Of a stretch of 64,000 nt of DNA, positions 33,965-42,300 are shown one piece after another. The notes beneath the pieces are model-generated. The model was not told the DNA's origin, did no database searches, and saw only the letters and a list, made by a program, of their open reading frames with translations. A program made the translations under genes and the position numbers. The DNA comes from Pseudomonadota bacterium (GTDB lineage: Bacteria; Pseudomonadota; Alphaproteobacteria; Rhizobiales; Rhizobiaceae), in the NCBI GenBank assembly GCA_023451735.1, contig JAEXYH010000066.1, forward strand, positions 1 to 64,000, written 5' to 3'. Every line of letters starts with the position of its first letter. The stretch's first letter is position 1.

Positions 33965-34963
33965 TTGTCAGACACAAAATCAACCCGCCGCGCCGTTCTC
34001 GGCACAACGGCTGCCGGGCTTGCAACCTTGGCGATCTCGACCAAAGAGGCGAACGCACGGCAGGTTCCTCATCCCGAAACGGCGGCATTGCGTGACCCGC
34101 GAAACAAATATCGGAAAGAGCCGTTCCCGGAGCAGAAGCAACCGTGGCCTGCTCTGGCAAGCAAAATGGACCCGCCGCCGGATCACGGTGAGGAATCCTA
34201 TAAGGGCTCGGGTCGGCTCGCAGGCCGCAAGGCTTTGGTGACCGGAGGCGACAGCGGCATCGGTCGAGCCGCGGCGATCGCCTTTGCCAGGGAAGGCGCC
34301 GACGTCGCCATCAATTATTTCCCGACCGAAGAGCCGGATGCAAAAGAAGTGGTTGATTTGATCCGCGGCGCGGGACGCAAGGCCGTCGCGCTTCCAGCCG
34401 ATATCCGGACGCTGGACGCGTGCGAAAAACTTGTCGTCGACGCGGTCGCGGGGTTGGGCGGTCTCGACATCCTAGTCAACAATGCCGCCTATCAGCAGAG
34501 CAAAAAGGACATCAGCGAAATCACAGACGACCAATTGATCCGCACTTTCGAAACGAACATATTCGCGCCGTTCCGCATCAGCAAGGCAGCGATACCCCAT
34601 TTGAAGCCGGGGTCCGTGATCATCAACACGGGCTCGGTGAACTCTTACGACCCGGAGATTGAGCTGCTGGACTACGCTTCAACCAAGGGATCGGTTCTTA
34701 TCTTCACCAAGGGTCTGGCAAAGCAGCTTGCCGAGAAAGGCATTCGCGTCAACATGGTCGCACCTGGGCCGATCTGGACTCCGCTGCAGGTCGCCGGCGG
34801 TCAACTGCCGGGCGACATGGCAAAGTTCGGTCAGAATACGCCCCTTGGGCGGGCAGGTCAGCCTGCCGAGTTAGCATCGTTGTACGTGCTGCTCGCATCG
34901 GAAGAGGCCAGTTTTACGACCGGCACGGCCGTCGGTGCGCACGGGGGCAAAGGCAGCCCGTAG
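33965..34963 (+). CDS. SDR oxidoreductase with Tat signal (general stress protein 39-like)
   Basis: A 332-residue short-chain dehydrogenase. A TTG start follows a strong ribosome site (GGAGAAGG). The N-terminus has a Tat-like signal (TRRAVLGTTAAGLATLAIS). The NAD(P) site is VTGGDSGIGRAAAIAFAREG, followed by NNAAYQQ, a Ser in INTGSVNSY and the catalytic YASTK. A substrate is unknown, but homologues such as GSP39/YghA are stress induced. A paralogue with its own Tat signal lies at 57137-58144. The EcfG-like promoter upstream fits stress control. Confidence 0.85.
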   Translation: MSDTKSTRRAVLGTTAAGLATLAISTKEANARQVPHPETAALRDPRNKYRKEPFPEQKQPWPALASKMDPPPDHGEESYKGSGRLAGRKALVTGGDSGIGRAAAIAFAREGADVAINYFPTEEPDAKEVVDLIRGAGRKAVALPADIRTLDACEKLVVDAVAGLGGLDILVNNAAYQQSKKDISEITDDQLIRTFETNIFAPFRISKAAIPHLKPGSVIINTGSVNSYDPEIELLDYASTKGSVLIFTKGLAKQLAEKGIRVNMVAPGPIWTPLQVAGGQLPGDMAKFGQNTPLGRAGQPAELASLYVLLASEEASFTTGTAVGAHGGKGSP

Positions 34964-35251
34964 CGACGCATCCTAAGGCAAGGACCCGCGTGAATTCTGG
35001 AAGCGACATTATCTAGGTGTCTGCGTCATGCATGGTCGCGATAGGCCTGCTGCGGAAGCAATACGCTTCGCAGGCGACCTCAATGGCTTTGAGAATCGTG
35101 AAATCAGCGTAAAGACCACCTGACAGCGAACAAACCGCTTGAAGCGCCCGCGCGTTCAGCAGCACTCGCAAGGAATAACCAAGAGACTCACTCGAGATTT
35201 GCCCTGTCTACCGATGCATCTGTCGGCACGGATGCGTGCGTGCCGCGCGCA

Positions 35252-36139
35252 TCAATCGGTATGAGTGCCCTCGAAGTTGGCCATCAATCGCGGGACCTGG
35301 TCCGGCAATTCCCTCGCCAGCGTGCCTACACTTCCGTGCCGGACACCAAGCAGCCGCCCGGCCTCACCGTGGAGATACACCGCCCAGAGCGCTGCAAGCG
35401 TGGGATCGGTGCCACGAGCCATAATGCCCCCAAGGATGCCGGCGAGCACGTCTCCAGAGCCGGAGGTGGCCAACGCGATCGACCCGAAACACGCCCGCCA
35501 TGTCCCGTCGCCGACGACGTAGGTCTCGGCGCCCTTCATAATGACGACCCCGGCATACGCCGCAGCGCGCTGGGCCGCCCGCATGGGATCGCGTTCAGTT
35601 TCCTCGCGCTCAATCTTCAAAAGACGAGCCATTTCGCCGGCATGCGGGGTGATAACTGCTCTGTTCGATCCGCCGCGTAGACTGTTCAGATCATCACGAA
35701 TGCAGGTGATAGCTGCGGCGTCCAGGACGATGCGCGCTTTCGTGCTCGCGAGTAGGTCTGTTACCAGCGGACGCAGCGCGTCCTCATCCATCATTCCCGG
35801 CCCAACGACGACCGCGTCGGCGCCCCTCGCCAAAGATATAACATTTGCGGTGTTGGCCGGGTCGATTTCCCCATCGGATGTCTCGGAAAACCCCACGACC
35901 ATGGCCTCGGGCACCGCCACTCCGATATGGGGAGCTACCGAAGCGCTCGTCGCGATCTGAAGAATGCCCGCTCCTGACCGCAACGCGGCAACGCCCGCCA
36001 GGATAGCTGCGCCGGGTACCCGCGCATTGCCGGATATAACCAGAACGCGTCCGCGTGCCTCCTTTCCACCGCCATTCTCATGGATGGGAAGCGGGTTGGC
36101 ACGCAGATGCTCCACTGATAATTCGCGCTGGGCCGTCAT
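35252..36139 (-). CDS. nnrD: ADP-dependent NAD(P)H-hydrate dehydratase
   Basis: A 295-residue ribokinase-fold repair enzyme that restores damaged hydrated NAD(P)H. The motifs are RVLVISGNARVPGAAILAG near the N-terminus, VVVGPGMM, ITPHAGEMARLL, MKGAETYV and the catalytic SGSGDVLAGILGG. The usual YjeF N-terminal epimerase domain is absent, so this is the stand-alone dehydratase. It overlaps the upstream phosphatase gene by four bases. The 288-base gap to 34963 holds nothing recognisable. Confidence 0.88.
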   Translation of the reverse strand: MTAQRELSVEHLRANPLPIHENGGGKEARGRVLVISGNARVPGAAILAGVAALRSGAGILQIATSASVAPHIGVAVPEAMVVGFSETSDGEIDPANTANVISLARGADAVVVGPGMMDEDALRPLVTDLLASTKARIVLDAAAITCIRDDLNSLRGGSNRAVITPHAGEMARLLKIEREETERDPMRAAQRAAAYAGVVIMKGAETYVVGDGTWRACFGSIALATSGSGDVLAGILGGIMARGTDPTLAALWAVYLHGEAGRLLGVRHGSVGTLARELPDQVPRLMANFEGTHTD

Positions 36140-36924
36140 CGCGCTGCACCACTGTCATCTGGCTCCTCCGTAATTGGCGCACCTTCGCGTTTAAGAGGGG
36201 CCACGTAATTGTACCTGACCAAGTGCATCGCCTGACCGTTGTCTTCCAGTCCGTATTCGGTAACTGAGCAATTTGCCACATCGCCCTCGCGATCGATCGC
36301 GAGAATGGTTTTCTCATCCATCGTTTCCAAAAGATATCGCAAGCAAAGTACCACAACCTGATGGGCGACGATGAGAACGCGCTCTCCGGCATAATGCAGA
36401 CTGACGGAGTCAAGAACGCTTCGAAGCCGCAGTACAACATCCGCCCAGCTCTCGCCGGCGGGCGGACGGTAGTAGAACTTGCCAACGAGCGCGCGCCGCT
36501 CCGCTTCCTCGGGATGGCGCTGCTCGATGCCAGTTCTCGTCAGACGATCGAGGACTCCAAATTCCTTTTCCCGTAGCCGTTCATCGTGCCCAATCTTCAG
36601 GACGCGATCCCTGGTGCCCGCCGCTCGCGTAATGATTTCGGCAGTCTGCTGCGCTCGCATATACGGTGAGCTGAGCACTACGCTCGGTCGCTCATGCTCA
36701 GGAAGATCTGCGAACCAATGCCCTAGAGCTTCCGCCTGACGTTCGCCCAAGGTGCTTAGCGGAACATCCACATCGCGCAGATCGATGGCGATGTCAGCCA
36801 ATCCGGCCGTATGGGCCGCATCGCGGGCCACATTACCGGAGCTTTCCCCATGGCGCACAATCCACAGAGCTGCCGGCCAGCGCTTTTTGGCGTCCCCCGT
36901 CCGCGTTTCCGCATCATTCCTCAC
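36136..36924 (-). CDS. Histidine phosphatase family protein
   Basis: A 262-residue phosphoglycerate-mutase-like phosphatase. The catalytic RHGES lies near residue 24, SSPYMRAQQTAEI follows, the acid/base Glu lies in LREKEFGVLDRL, and the second His in VLIVAHQVVV. Substrates vary in this superfamily and cannot be read. It is coupled to the NAD(P)HX dehydratase by an ATGA overlap, which hints at metabolite repair. Confidence 0.85.
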   Translation of the reverse strand: MRNDAETRTGDAKKRWPAALWIVRHGESSGNVARDAAHTAGLADIAIDLRDVDVPLSTLGERQAEALGHWFADLPEHERPSVVLSSPYMRAQQTAEIITRAAGTRDRVLKIGHDERLREKEFGVLDRLTRTGIEQRHPEEAERRALVGKFYYRPPAGESWADVVLRLRSVLDSVSLHYAGERVLIVAHQVVVLCLRYLLETMDEKTILAIDREGDVANCSVTEYGLEDNGQAMHLVRYNYVAPLKREGAPITEEPDDSGAAR

Positions 36925-37014
36925 ACGTGCCTCCTTTGCGCCAACTCACCTTTCGCCCCAGGGCTTAATCGAGCAGTCGACTCCCCTTCGAATTCGACTT
37001 CGTCGAGGCCGAGC

Positions 37015-37251
37015 TCAACCGATAAGCGGATGCTTGAGAGCCAAGTCAGCCGCAATAACGTTTACCGCGTGAGCAATCTCGACCCCGTTTGACACCTTTG
37101 GATACCCCGCCTTGAAGCGGATCCTCGCGTGCCAAGTTCCACCATTGCGGATGATCTGGATAAGCAGCCCGTTGGGGATATCCCGTATCTTGCGCAGCTC
37201 GAGCCTGATCAGCGTTTGAAGCTCGTTGGGCGTGAACTCGATTCTCGGCAT
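37015..37251 (-). CDS. Small hypothetical protein (78 aa)
   Basis: A 78-residue soluble protein (FTPNELQTLIRLELRKI, then GGTWHARIRFKAG and a C-terminal helix AHAVNVIAADLAL). No family is recognised. A weak EcfG-like GGAAC-N16-AATT lies 35 bases upstream (37287-37311, minus strand). The helix-beta-helix composition looks genuine. Confidence 0.6.
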   Translation of the reverse strand: MPRIEFTPNELQTLIRLELRKIRDIPNGLLIQIIRNGGTWHARIRFKAGYPKVSNGVEIAHAVNVIAADLALKHPLIG

Positions 37252-37286
37252 TTTCTCGACGCATCCATGGCGATGTTTTTCCCTTC

Positions 37287-37311
37287 AATTGCGACGCGAC
37301 CTCCTGGTTCC
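37287..37311 (-). promoter_or_regulatory. Weak EcfG-like promoter
   Basis: On the minus strand: GGAAC, 16 bases, AATT, ending 35 bases before the start at 37251. Only TT of the -10 element is conserved. Confidence 0.3.
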
Positions 37312-37406
37312 GCGTTGTTTGCGCTCGCTGGGGCGATGGGGTTTGAGCGTAAGAATGCGTGCCATGCGCGCTTATGCATCCACTGAACTTCGCCGGATTG
37401 ATAGGC

Positions 37407-37431
37407 GGAACAGTGCGGTCATTCTGCCGTT
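37407..37431 (+). promoter_or_regulatory. Exact EcfG-type promoter
   Basis: GGAAC, 16 bases, CGTT, a perfect match to the alphaproteobacterial general stress sigma factor consensus, ending 30 bases before the ATG at 37462. Its first 14 bases (GGAACAGTGCGGTC) are identical to those at 59025. Confidence 0.75.
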
Positions 37432-37461
37432 CGAGAGGCGCAGTGGCAGTCAATTTCATGG

Positions 37462-37716
37462 ATGAAGCTAATGAGCAAAATTTTGACACTTGTCACGGCG
37501 GTGGCGCTTTTCGCCGGTCTCGTCGCCGAAGCATCAGCGGGCAGCGGTCGGAAGCACCATTCTCAAACCCAGACTCAAGGCAGCATGACGACAGGCCAAT
37601 TCCGATCGGGATACACCGGCGGTAACGCGGCGCTGCAGGGCAACAACGGCAATTCAGGCCAAGGCAGCAATTCGCTCGGACACATCAAGGGCGGCAATAT
37701 TGGTGACGGCAAGTGA
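37462..37716 (+). CDS. Secreted Gly/Asn/Gln-rich small protein
   Basis: An 84-residue exported protein of unknown function. The signal peptide is ILTLVTAVALFAGLVAEASA, and the mature part is rich in Gly, Asn, Ser and Gln (GNNGNSGQGSNSLG). A second ATG at 37471 is possible. It carries the best EcfG-type promoter of the window. The next gene begins inside its stop codon. Confidence 0.7.
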   Translation: MKLMSKILTLVTAVALFAGLVAEASAGSGRKHHSQTQTQGSMTTGQFRSGYTGGNAALQGNNGNSGQGSNSLGHIKGGNIGDGK

Positions 37717-37994
37717 TTGGTCGAGCGCTGTCGGCCGCGGCCGTCATCACGCTTTGCGCGAGTTGGAGCGTCACTGCCCAAACATCGGACCCGGGCGGCA
37801 CCGCAGCGACGAGCAAGACTGGCGATCCAGCCGCCAGTTCAGCATCCAGGAGTCCCTCGTCGCAGAAAAACAATCCGAGGGGCAGCGGGACATCGACATC
37901 TGGCGGGCGGGACGACAACGGTGATCAAGGTCGAGACAAGGCGCCGAACACGAACATCAAGTTGGCCCCTCGCTACAATTCGCCGAAGAACTAG
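37713..37994 (+). CDS. Secreted Ser/Asp/Gly-rich small protein
   Basis: A 93-residue exported protein with a GTG start overlapping the previous TGA. The signal peptide (MIGRALSAAAVITLCASWS, then VTAQTS) precedes a disordered Ser/Thr/Gly/Asp segment and ends APRYNSPKN. It resembles in style the other low-complexity secreted proteins of the window. Function unknown; it is coexpressed with 37462-37716. Confidence 0.65.
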   Translation: MIGRALSAAAVITLCASWSVTAQTSDPGGTAATSKTGDPAASSASRSPSSQKNNPRGSGTSTSGGRDDNGDQGRDKAPNTNIKLAPRYNSPKN

Positions 37995-38000
37995 CGCGAA

Positions 38001-38023
38001 GAGCCCGCCTGAACGGCGGGCTC
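38001..38023. terminator. Bidirectional hairpin between convergent genes
   Basis: A perfect 9-bp stem (38001-38009 with 38015-38023) and a TGAAC loop lie between the stops at 37994 and 38030. There is no T-run on either side. It probably ends both transcripts in a Rho-assisted way. Confidence 0.55.
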
Positions 38024-38029
38024 CCTGCA

Positions 38030-38326
38030 TCAATCTCGCGGGCTGGGGTTTGTTGGGGCGAGCGAAATGCCTTCCCGCGACGCTTTTCCGTAGACCGACG
38101 TGACTGAGCGCTTCAATTTCATTGCGATAATGCCGGTCGGAGTGTTCTGCTTCACCATCATCTTCATCGATTTCAATTCCGCGTCGGTCCAATCCTTACG
38201 CGGGCTGGCGCTTGATTTCGTCGACGTGGACTTTCGTGCTCCTGCTCTGGTAAACGTTTTTGATGCCTTCGCCTTTGCATTTTTCGCTTTCCTGGTGGAT
38301 TTCGCTGCTTGGGCTTTCTTCGCCAT
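38030..38326 (-). CDS. Lys/Ala-rich protein with SANT/GcrA-like helix-turn-helix
   Basis: A 98-residue basic protein. Residues 1-45 are Lys/Ala/Ser/Thr-rich like an H1 tail. The C-terminal half (KDWTDAELKSMKMMVKQN, then TGIIAMKLKRSVTSVYGKA) looks like a small DNA-binding tri-helix, related in pattern to the proteins at 51652-51861 and 62798-63019. Start 38326 is preferred because MAKKAQAAK follows directly. A DNA-binding role is inferred. Confidence 0.65.
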   Translation of the reverse strand: MAKKAQAAKSTRKAKNAKAKASKTFTRAGARKSTSTKSSASPRKDWTDAELKSMKMMVKQNTPTGIIAMKLKRSVTSVYGKASREGISLAPTNPSPRD

Positions 38327-38499
38327 CTTGGTCTCTTCCCTTTTCAAATGCGATTACGGTTTCGTCTGAACGGCTACTTCAGTTGTTTGGTGATCTAGGT
38401 CAGAAGCTTGATCCCATTTCCTTTGCAATAAGCGACGCTGCCGAGCGTGGACTCTCATTGGCACTTCTGCGTGCTGGTCCGCTCTGAGAGCTCTGCGGC

Positions 38500-38757
38500 T
38501 CACTCGCAACCGGGACAGCTATCACCGAGGCCGTCGAGGACGTCTTCGACAGCAGCAATGCGTTCACGTTTGTTTCGTCCCGAGAATTTGCGATGCTGAG
38601 CAAGGTCCTTTGCGTAGTCGATGGCGTGATGGCTATGGCGCAAGCGCATATAGCCGTGGTCCGGACAAGCGGAGATAGCATGAGCTTCGAGCAAGATGTC
38701 AGTCGCCCACATATCGAGCGTTTCCTTCTCGTTCGCGTTCTTGTTCTTCTTGGCCAT
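38500..38757 (-). CDS. Small hypothetical protein (85 aa)
   Basis: An 85-residue soluble protein with a Lys/Asn-rich N-terminus, a His-rich centre (YMRLRHSHHAIDYAKDLAQH) and a terminal DSCPGCE that could bind metal. No family is recognised. It begins 5 bases after the frameshifted gene at 38762-39072, so they were probably an operon. Confidence 0.6.
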   Translation of the reverse strand: MAKKNKNANEKETLDMWATDILLEAHAISACPDHGYMRLRHSHHAIDYAKDLAQHRKFSGRNKRERIAAVEDVLDGLGDSCPGCE

Positions 38758-38761
38758 CTCA

Positions 38762-39072
38762 CTATCTCTTGCGTCGTTTCACGGGCACAGCATTCGGTGT
38801 CGACCGGAAGATCACATCTCCGATGACATGCCGCTGTTCGGTCTCGATACTATCTGCAATGAATGCGCGTTCGTCCTGCCAGTCCCGACCGAAAGCATCG
38901 GCGGCCTTTGCGATAGCGCGTGCGAGTTGCTCGGTTTGGGCCGGGACGAGGGCAATCTGCCTGCTCGATTGGGAGAGATTGTCGAAAGCGGGGGACAGGC
39001 GGAATATGCGGTGGGTTTCGCCACAATGACGGGCGGAGTATCCATCTCGGAGATGTCGTCATCTTCGGACAT
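38762..39072 (-). pseudogene. Frameshifted small protein gene
   Basis: ATG 39072 opens a frame (MSEDDDISEMDTPPVIVAKP). After ACPP the protein-like sequence continues in the next frame as AFDNLSQSSRQIALVP, AIAKAADAFGRDWQDERAF and HVIGDVIFRSTPN to a stop at 38762. Adding one C to the five-C run (plus strand G 38990-38994) restores a coherent protein of about 103 residues. It is either a real single-base deletion or a sequencing error. The family is unknown. Confidence 0.6.
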
Positions 39073-39176
39073 CGCGCGCTAACCACGGATGTTTTTTAAA
39101 TGAGGAGAACAGTCCGCCTAAGCTGGTGCAGGGTCTCCAACGGGGGAGCCCGGACAAGGTCCGAGCCCGCTGCATG

Positions 39177-39536
39177 TTACCAATAGCCGTAGGTTCGATA
39201 AACACGGCCGCCCCATGGTCCGCCACCCCAGCCATAGCCCGGACCGTCCCAAGCGTAGCGAGAACCGCCGTAATAACCGCCATAATAGGCAGGACGATAG
39301 TAACCCGGGCCGTAATAACCATAGCGTGGGCCATATCCGTAATAGCCGGGACCAAACCCATAGGCCGGACCCGAAGCGGCAGCCGCCAGGGCGCCAGCGG
39401 CCAGGCCAAAGCCGATGGCGGGACCGCCCCAGCCACCGCCCCATCCGCCGTGGCGCCAGCCGCGAGCTTCTGCGGGGGCAGATAAGGCGGTAACCCCGAT
39501 AGCGGCGGCCGCGATGACCAGTGCACCTTTCTTCAT
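39177..39536 (-). CDS. Secreted Gly/Tyr-rich protein
   Basis: A 119-residue exported protein. The signal peptide (MKKGALVIAAAAIGVTALSA, then PAEARG) is followed by WGGGWGGPAIG and a long stretch of Gly-Tyr-Pro repeats (YYGYGPRYGYYGPGYY). Proteins of this style occur in rhizobial envelopes; no defined activity is known. The start at 39536 is chosen because it begins the signal. Confidence 0.7.
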   Translation of the reverse strand: MKKGALVIAAAAIGVTALSAPAEARGWRHGGWGGGWGGPAIGFGLAAGALAAAASGPAYGFGPGYYGYGPRYGYYGPGYYRPAYYGGYYGGSRYAWDGPGYGWGGGPWGGRVYRTYGYW

Positions 39537-39679
39537 TTGTTTTCTCCGCCTGTATGATGTGCGCACTAAACAGTCGGATAAACGAAAAGTTGCGAGCTTT
39601 GGGCGAGTAACACCGCTTAGGCCCTTCGCCGCTCCTCAGAGGCCGACGCTGCAGCGGCGATGTTTCAATCCGCCGCTTG

Positions 39680-39859
39680 CTATCCCAGTGCCCGTCGGCC
39701 CGCTTCTGTGACCTCGACCTCGCCGTCGCGGTCTTCGACCCATTGAAGCTCACGCAACCGCTGTAATTTGGCCTCGCTCACGCGAAGGAACCGGTGTCGC
39801 CGGGCAGCGATGTCTCTCAAGGCCCATCGCAAAGCGATCTCATCAAGGATCTCGTCCAT
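39680..39859 (-). CDS. Small hypothetical protein (59 aa)
   Basis: A 59-residue charged protein (LRVSEAKLQRLRELQWVEDRDGEVEV, shown here in part as EAKLQRLRELQWVEDRDG). The fold resembles a winged helix with a final beta turn. It lies 19 bases downstream of the TspO gene stop on the same strand. Function unknown. Confidence 0.5.
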   Translation of the reverse strand: MDEILDEIALRWALRDIAARRHRFLRVSEAKLQRLRELQWVEDRDGEVEVTEAGRRALG

Positions 39860-39878
39860 GGCGCGCTCCAACGCGGTG

Positions 39879-40358
39879 TCAGTTCAGGGTCCAGATCCTA
39901 AAGTTCAACGCGGTCGCAAACAGAATCCATAGCAGGTAGGGCACCAATAGCGCGCCCGGAATCCAGTAAACCTCGAACGCCATGGCGACGGTAAAAGTCA
40001 ACGAAACCGCCAAGAGCGAAATGATGACCAGTCCGCCGGTGATGTAGTGCCGACCGAAGAACACGGGCGACCAGATTGTATTGAGGAAGAGCTGAGCCGC
40101 GAAACCGATCAATGCGGCTGTCCTGGCCGGTGACGGCTTGGCCTGCCAGAGCAGCCACGCAGCGATGGCCATCAGAAGATAGAGGATGGGCCAGACGATC
40201 GGAAAGGCGGCTCGCGGAGGCGTCCATGACGGCTTCGCGAGGCTGGCGTACCAGGTCGGGATTTCGGGCGTCGTCACTCTCGCACCTAGCGCTGCCGCGG
40301 CGAAGCACAGCCCAAGCGCTACAGCCAGGCCCACAAGCGAATTCGTACTAAAAGGCAT
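39879..40358 (-). CDS. tspO: TspO/MBR family tryptophan-rich sensory protein
   Basis: A 159-residue membrane protein with five helices. It has the conserved WYASLAKPSWTPPRAAFPIVW after helix 1, LFLNTIWSPVFFG in the middle and a terminal ALNFRIWTLN. TspO proteins bind porphyrins and cholesterol-like ligands and modulate tetrapyrrole or stress responses in alphaproteobacteria. The small hypothetical gene downstream may be cotranscribed. Confidence 0.9.
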   Translation of the reverse strand: MPFSTNSLVGLAVALGLCFAAAALGARVTTPEIPTWYASLAKPSWTPPRAAFPIVWPILYLLMAIAAWLLWQAKPSPARTAALIGFAAQLFLNTIWSPVFFGRHYITGGLVIISLLAVSLTFTVAMAFEVYWIPGALLVPYLLWILFATALNFRIWTLN

Positions 40359-40410
40359 AGCGGGACCGGAACCTTGGGCATGACGACGATGCGCCGGCCC
40401 TGTGTAAAGG

Positions 40411-40680
40411 GCCCGACGCGCCGGGAATGCTGGAGGGGCGCGCCGGGCTTTGCCTGCGGAGAATAGGGTTTCTTCAGGCGTTCCATCAAATCACCGACCT
40501 CAACGAATGGCTAGTGGCAGTGTCTTTGTGTTCCACGCAAAGGCTGATACCGGGCTGTCTTTCGTCAATCGATTTCCATGCCGCCATGCCATTCCAGGTC
40601 GATGCAACCGACGTCCGGAGGGCGCGCAGAAAAAGACACGCGAACTCGTCGAAGGCAACTCTGGGATGAACGGTTCGGGA
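40411..40680 (+). pseudogene. Degraded copy of the MPFQV-family gene with its leader
   Basis: This stretch resembles 48951-49240. The leader shares GGGCTTTGCC, ATCAAA-CACCGACCTC and TGGCTAGTGGCA blocks. The frame at 40588 starts MPFQVDATDV as at 49125 (MPFQVHATDV), then a small deletion shifts the frame: EGAQKKTRELVEGN, matching EGARKKARELIES of the intact copy, is in another phase. Downstream similarity fades. The surrounding 416-base gap holds no other gene. Confidence 0.6.
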
Positions 40681-40774
40681 CGCTCATCATCGATGAGGCG
40701 TCGATGCGTGAATCGTTCGAACTCAAGCCGCCGACGAAAATGTCGCATCATCCTCGAATTCGCACCTTGTTCGA

Positions 40775-41542
40775 TCACTGTGGCGGTTGCCCGTTCGACG
40801 CGGAAACGCCGCCGTCGACAGCGACATTGGCGCCGGTCATGAAGCTGGCGTCCTCGCTGGCGAGGAATGCGATCACCGCTGCGACTTCCTCGGGCTCACA
40901 GACCCGGCCCAACGGGATCCGCTCCGCGAATTTGGCCAGCAACTTGTCGTCGTCCATCATGTCGGCGGTCATGCCGGTACGGGTAAGGCTTGGGCATACG
41001 GCGTTGACGCGCACACCCTTTTTGCCGAGATCCATCGCGAGCGCCCGAGTCAGGTTCACTACTGCGCCCTTGGCGGCGTTGTAGGGGCTCATATCCCAGT
41101 CGCCGCCGGTGCCGGACACCGATGCCGTGTTCACGATGGAGCCTTTGGTCTGTGTCAGATGCGGAATGGCCGCCCGGCAGCCGAAGAATACGCCGTCGAC
41201 GTCGGTCGACATCACCTTGCGCCACTGGTCGTCGGTTATTTTTTCGGGTGCGCCACCTTCGTGGACGCCGGCATTGTTGATCATCACGTCAAGTCCTCCG
41301 AAACGCGAGACGATGGCGGACACCATCGCCTCAACCGCGGCGGAATCCGAGACATCGACGACCAAGTGAGTTGTCCGGTCAGGCGGCAGTTCATTCGCCA
41401 CGGCTTCCAGGTTGGTCCGGTCGCGGTCGATAAGGGCGACCCGAGCACCTTCCGCGGAGAAACGGCGGGCGGTGGCCGCGCCGATGCCTGACGCGGCGCC
41501 GGTTACGATCACTACCTTGTCCTTGAATCGGTCCGTCGACAT
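40775..41542 (-). CDS. SDR family oxidoreductase
   Basis: A 255-residue classical short-chain dehydrogenase. The cofactor site is VTGAASGIGAATARRFSAEG, with Asp in LIDRDR, which suggests NAD(H). Other features are INNAGVHEGG, the catalytic Ser in NTASVSGTGG and YNAAK, with VCPSLTRTGM after it. The Rossmann fold is complete. The substrate cannot be told. ATG 41542 (MSTDRFKDK) is the natural start. Confidence 0.88.
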   Translation of the reverse strand: MSTDRFKDKVVIVTGAASGIGAATARRFSAEGARVALIDRDRTNLEAVANELPPDRTTHLVVDVSDSAAVEAMVSAIVSRFGGLDVMINNAGVHEGGAPEKITDDQWRKVMSTDVDGVFFGCRAAIPHLTQTKGSIVNTASVSGTGGDWDMSPYNAAKGAVVNLTRALAMDLGKKGVRVNAVCPSLTRTGMTADMMDDDKLLAKFAERIPLGRVCEPEEVAAVIAFLASEDASFMTGANVAVDGGVSASNGQPPQ

Positions 41543-41610
41543 CAGGTCTCTCCGCAATGATTGTCGCAGGACAACGGCGAGGCCACAGAATGGGTCCGGA
41601 TGGTGGCCGG

Positions 41611-42300
41611 TCAGCTACCGAGCGATTCAATCCATTCGGAGACGACGCGCGCGATGTCGGCCACGACCTCGCGGTCGGTCCGACCGCTGCGGGCCGGAAC
41701 GTGAAAGCCGTGATCGGCGCCATTGACGCGATGCGCTGTGGCCAGTGGCCGCCGCCGCTTCACGACACCGCCCAGCAGCGCCAGCTCCGCGAGCTTGTCC
41801 TGAGTGCCGTGGACGAAAAGCATCGGGATCTGGACGTCTTTCAGGTGCTCGGCACGCGCGGTCGATGGTTTGCCCGCTGGATGCAGCGGGAAGCCGAGAA
41901 AAACGAGGCCGACCACGCCGGCCAGCGGCCTCTCCGCCTGCGCCTGAGACGTCATACGTCCGCCGAAGGATTTGCCGCCAGCGACGATCGGCAGACCACG
42001 GCATCGCCGGCGGGCCTCGACAACCGCTGCCCGGATCGCCGCATGCGCGGTGACGGGACTATTCGGCCGCCGACTTCCTCGCTGCATGAATGGAAATTGG
42101 AAACGGAGCGTGGCGACGCCATGTCGGTGTAAATCGGCAGCGACTTCCGCCATGAACGGGTGCGTCATGCCGGCGCCGGCGCCATGGGCTAAAACGAAGC
42201 ATGCCCGCGCCTTTCGCGGCTTCATGAGCAGCGCCGACAGCGCCGGCATATCGCCGCCTTTGAGAGTGACCGGCGTTTCGGCTGGAGGCCGTGCCGTCAT
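41611..42300 (-). CDS. Alpha/beta hydrolase (KANL3/Tex30-like)
   Basis: A 229-residue hydrolase with the fold marks FVLAHGAGAGMTHPFM (oxyanion loop), the nucleophile elbow GGKSFGGRM, Asp in VHGTQDKLAE and His in NGADHGFHV. This pattern is the Tex30/KANL3 dienelactone-hydrolase-like subgroup; the physiological substrate is unknown. The start at 42300 overlaps the stop of the DUF763 gene, so the two are translationally coupled. Confidence 0.8.
   Translation of the reverse strand: MTARPPAETPVTLKGGDMPALSALLMKPRKARACFVLAHGAGAGMTHPFMAEVAADLHRHGVATLRFQFPFMQRGSRRPNSPVTAHAAIRAAVVEARRRCRGLPIVAGGKSFGGRMTSQAQAERPLAGVVGLVFLGFPLHPAGKPSTARAEHLKDVQIPMLFVHGTQDKLAELALLGGVVKRRRPLATAHRVNGADHGFHVPARSGRTDREVVADIARVVSEWIESLGS

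Noticed and set aside
33609..34160. A 183-residue minus-strand frame at the start of the SDR gene
   Set aside because: It overlaps the SDR on the opposite strand and its composition is Arg/Ser-rich without a family pattern.
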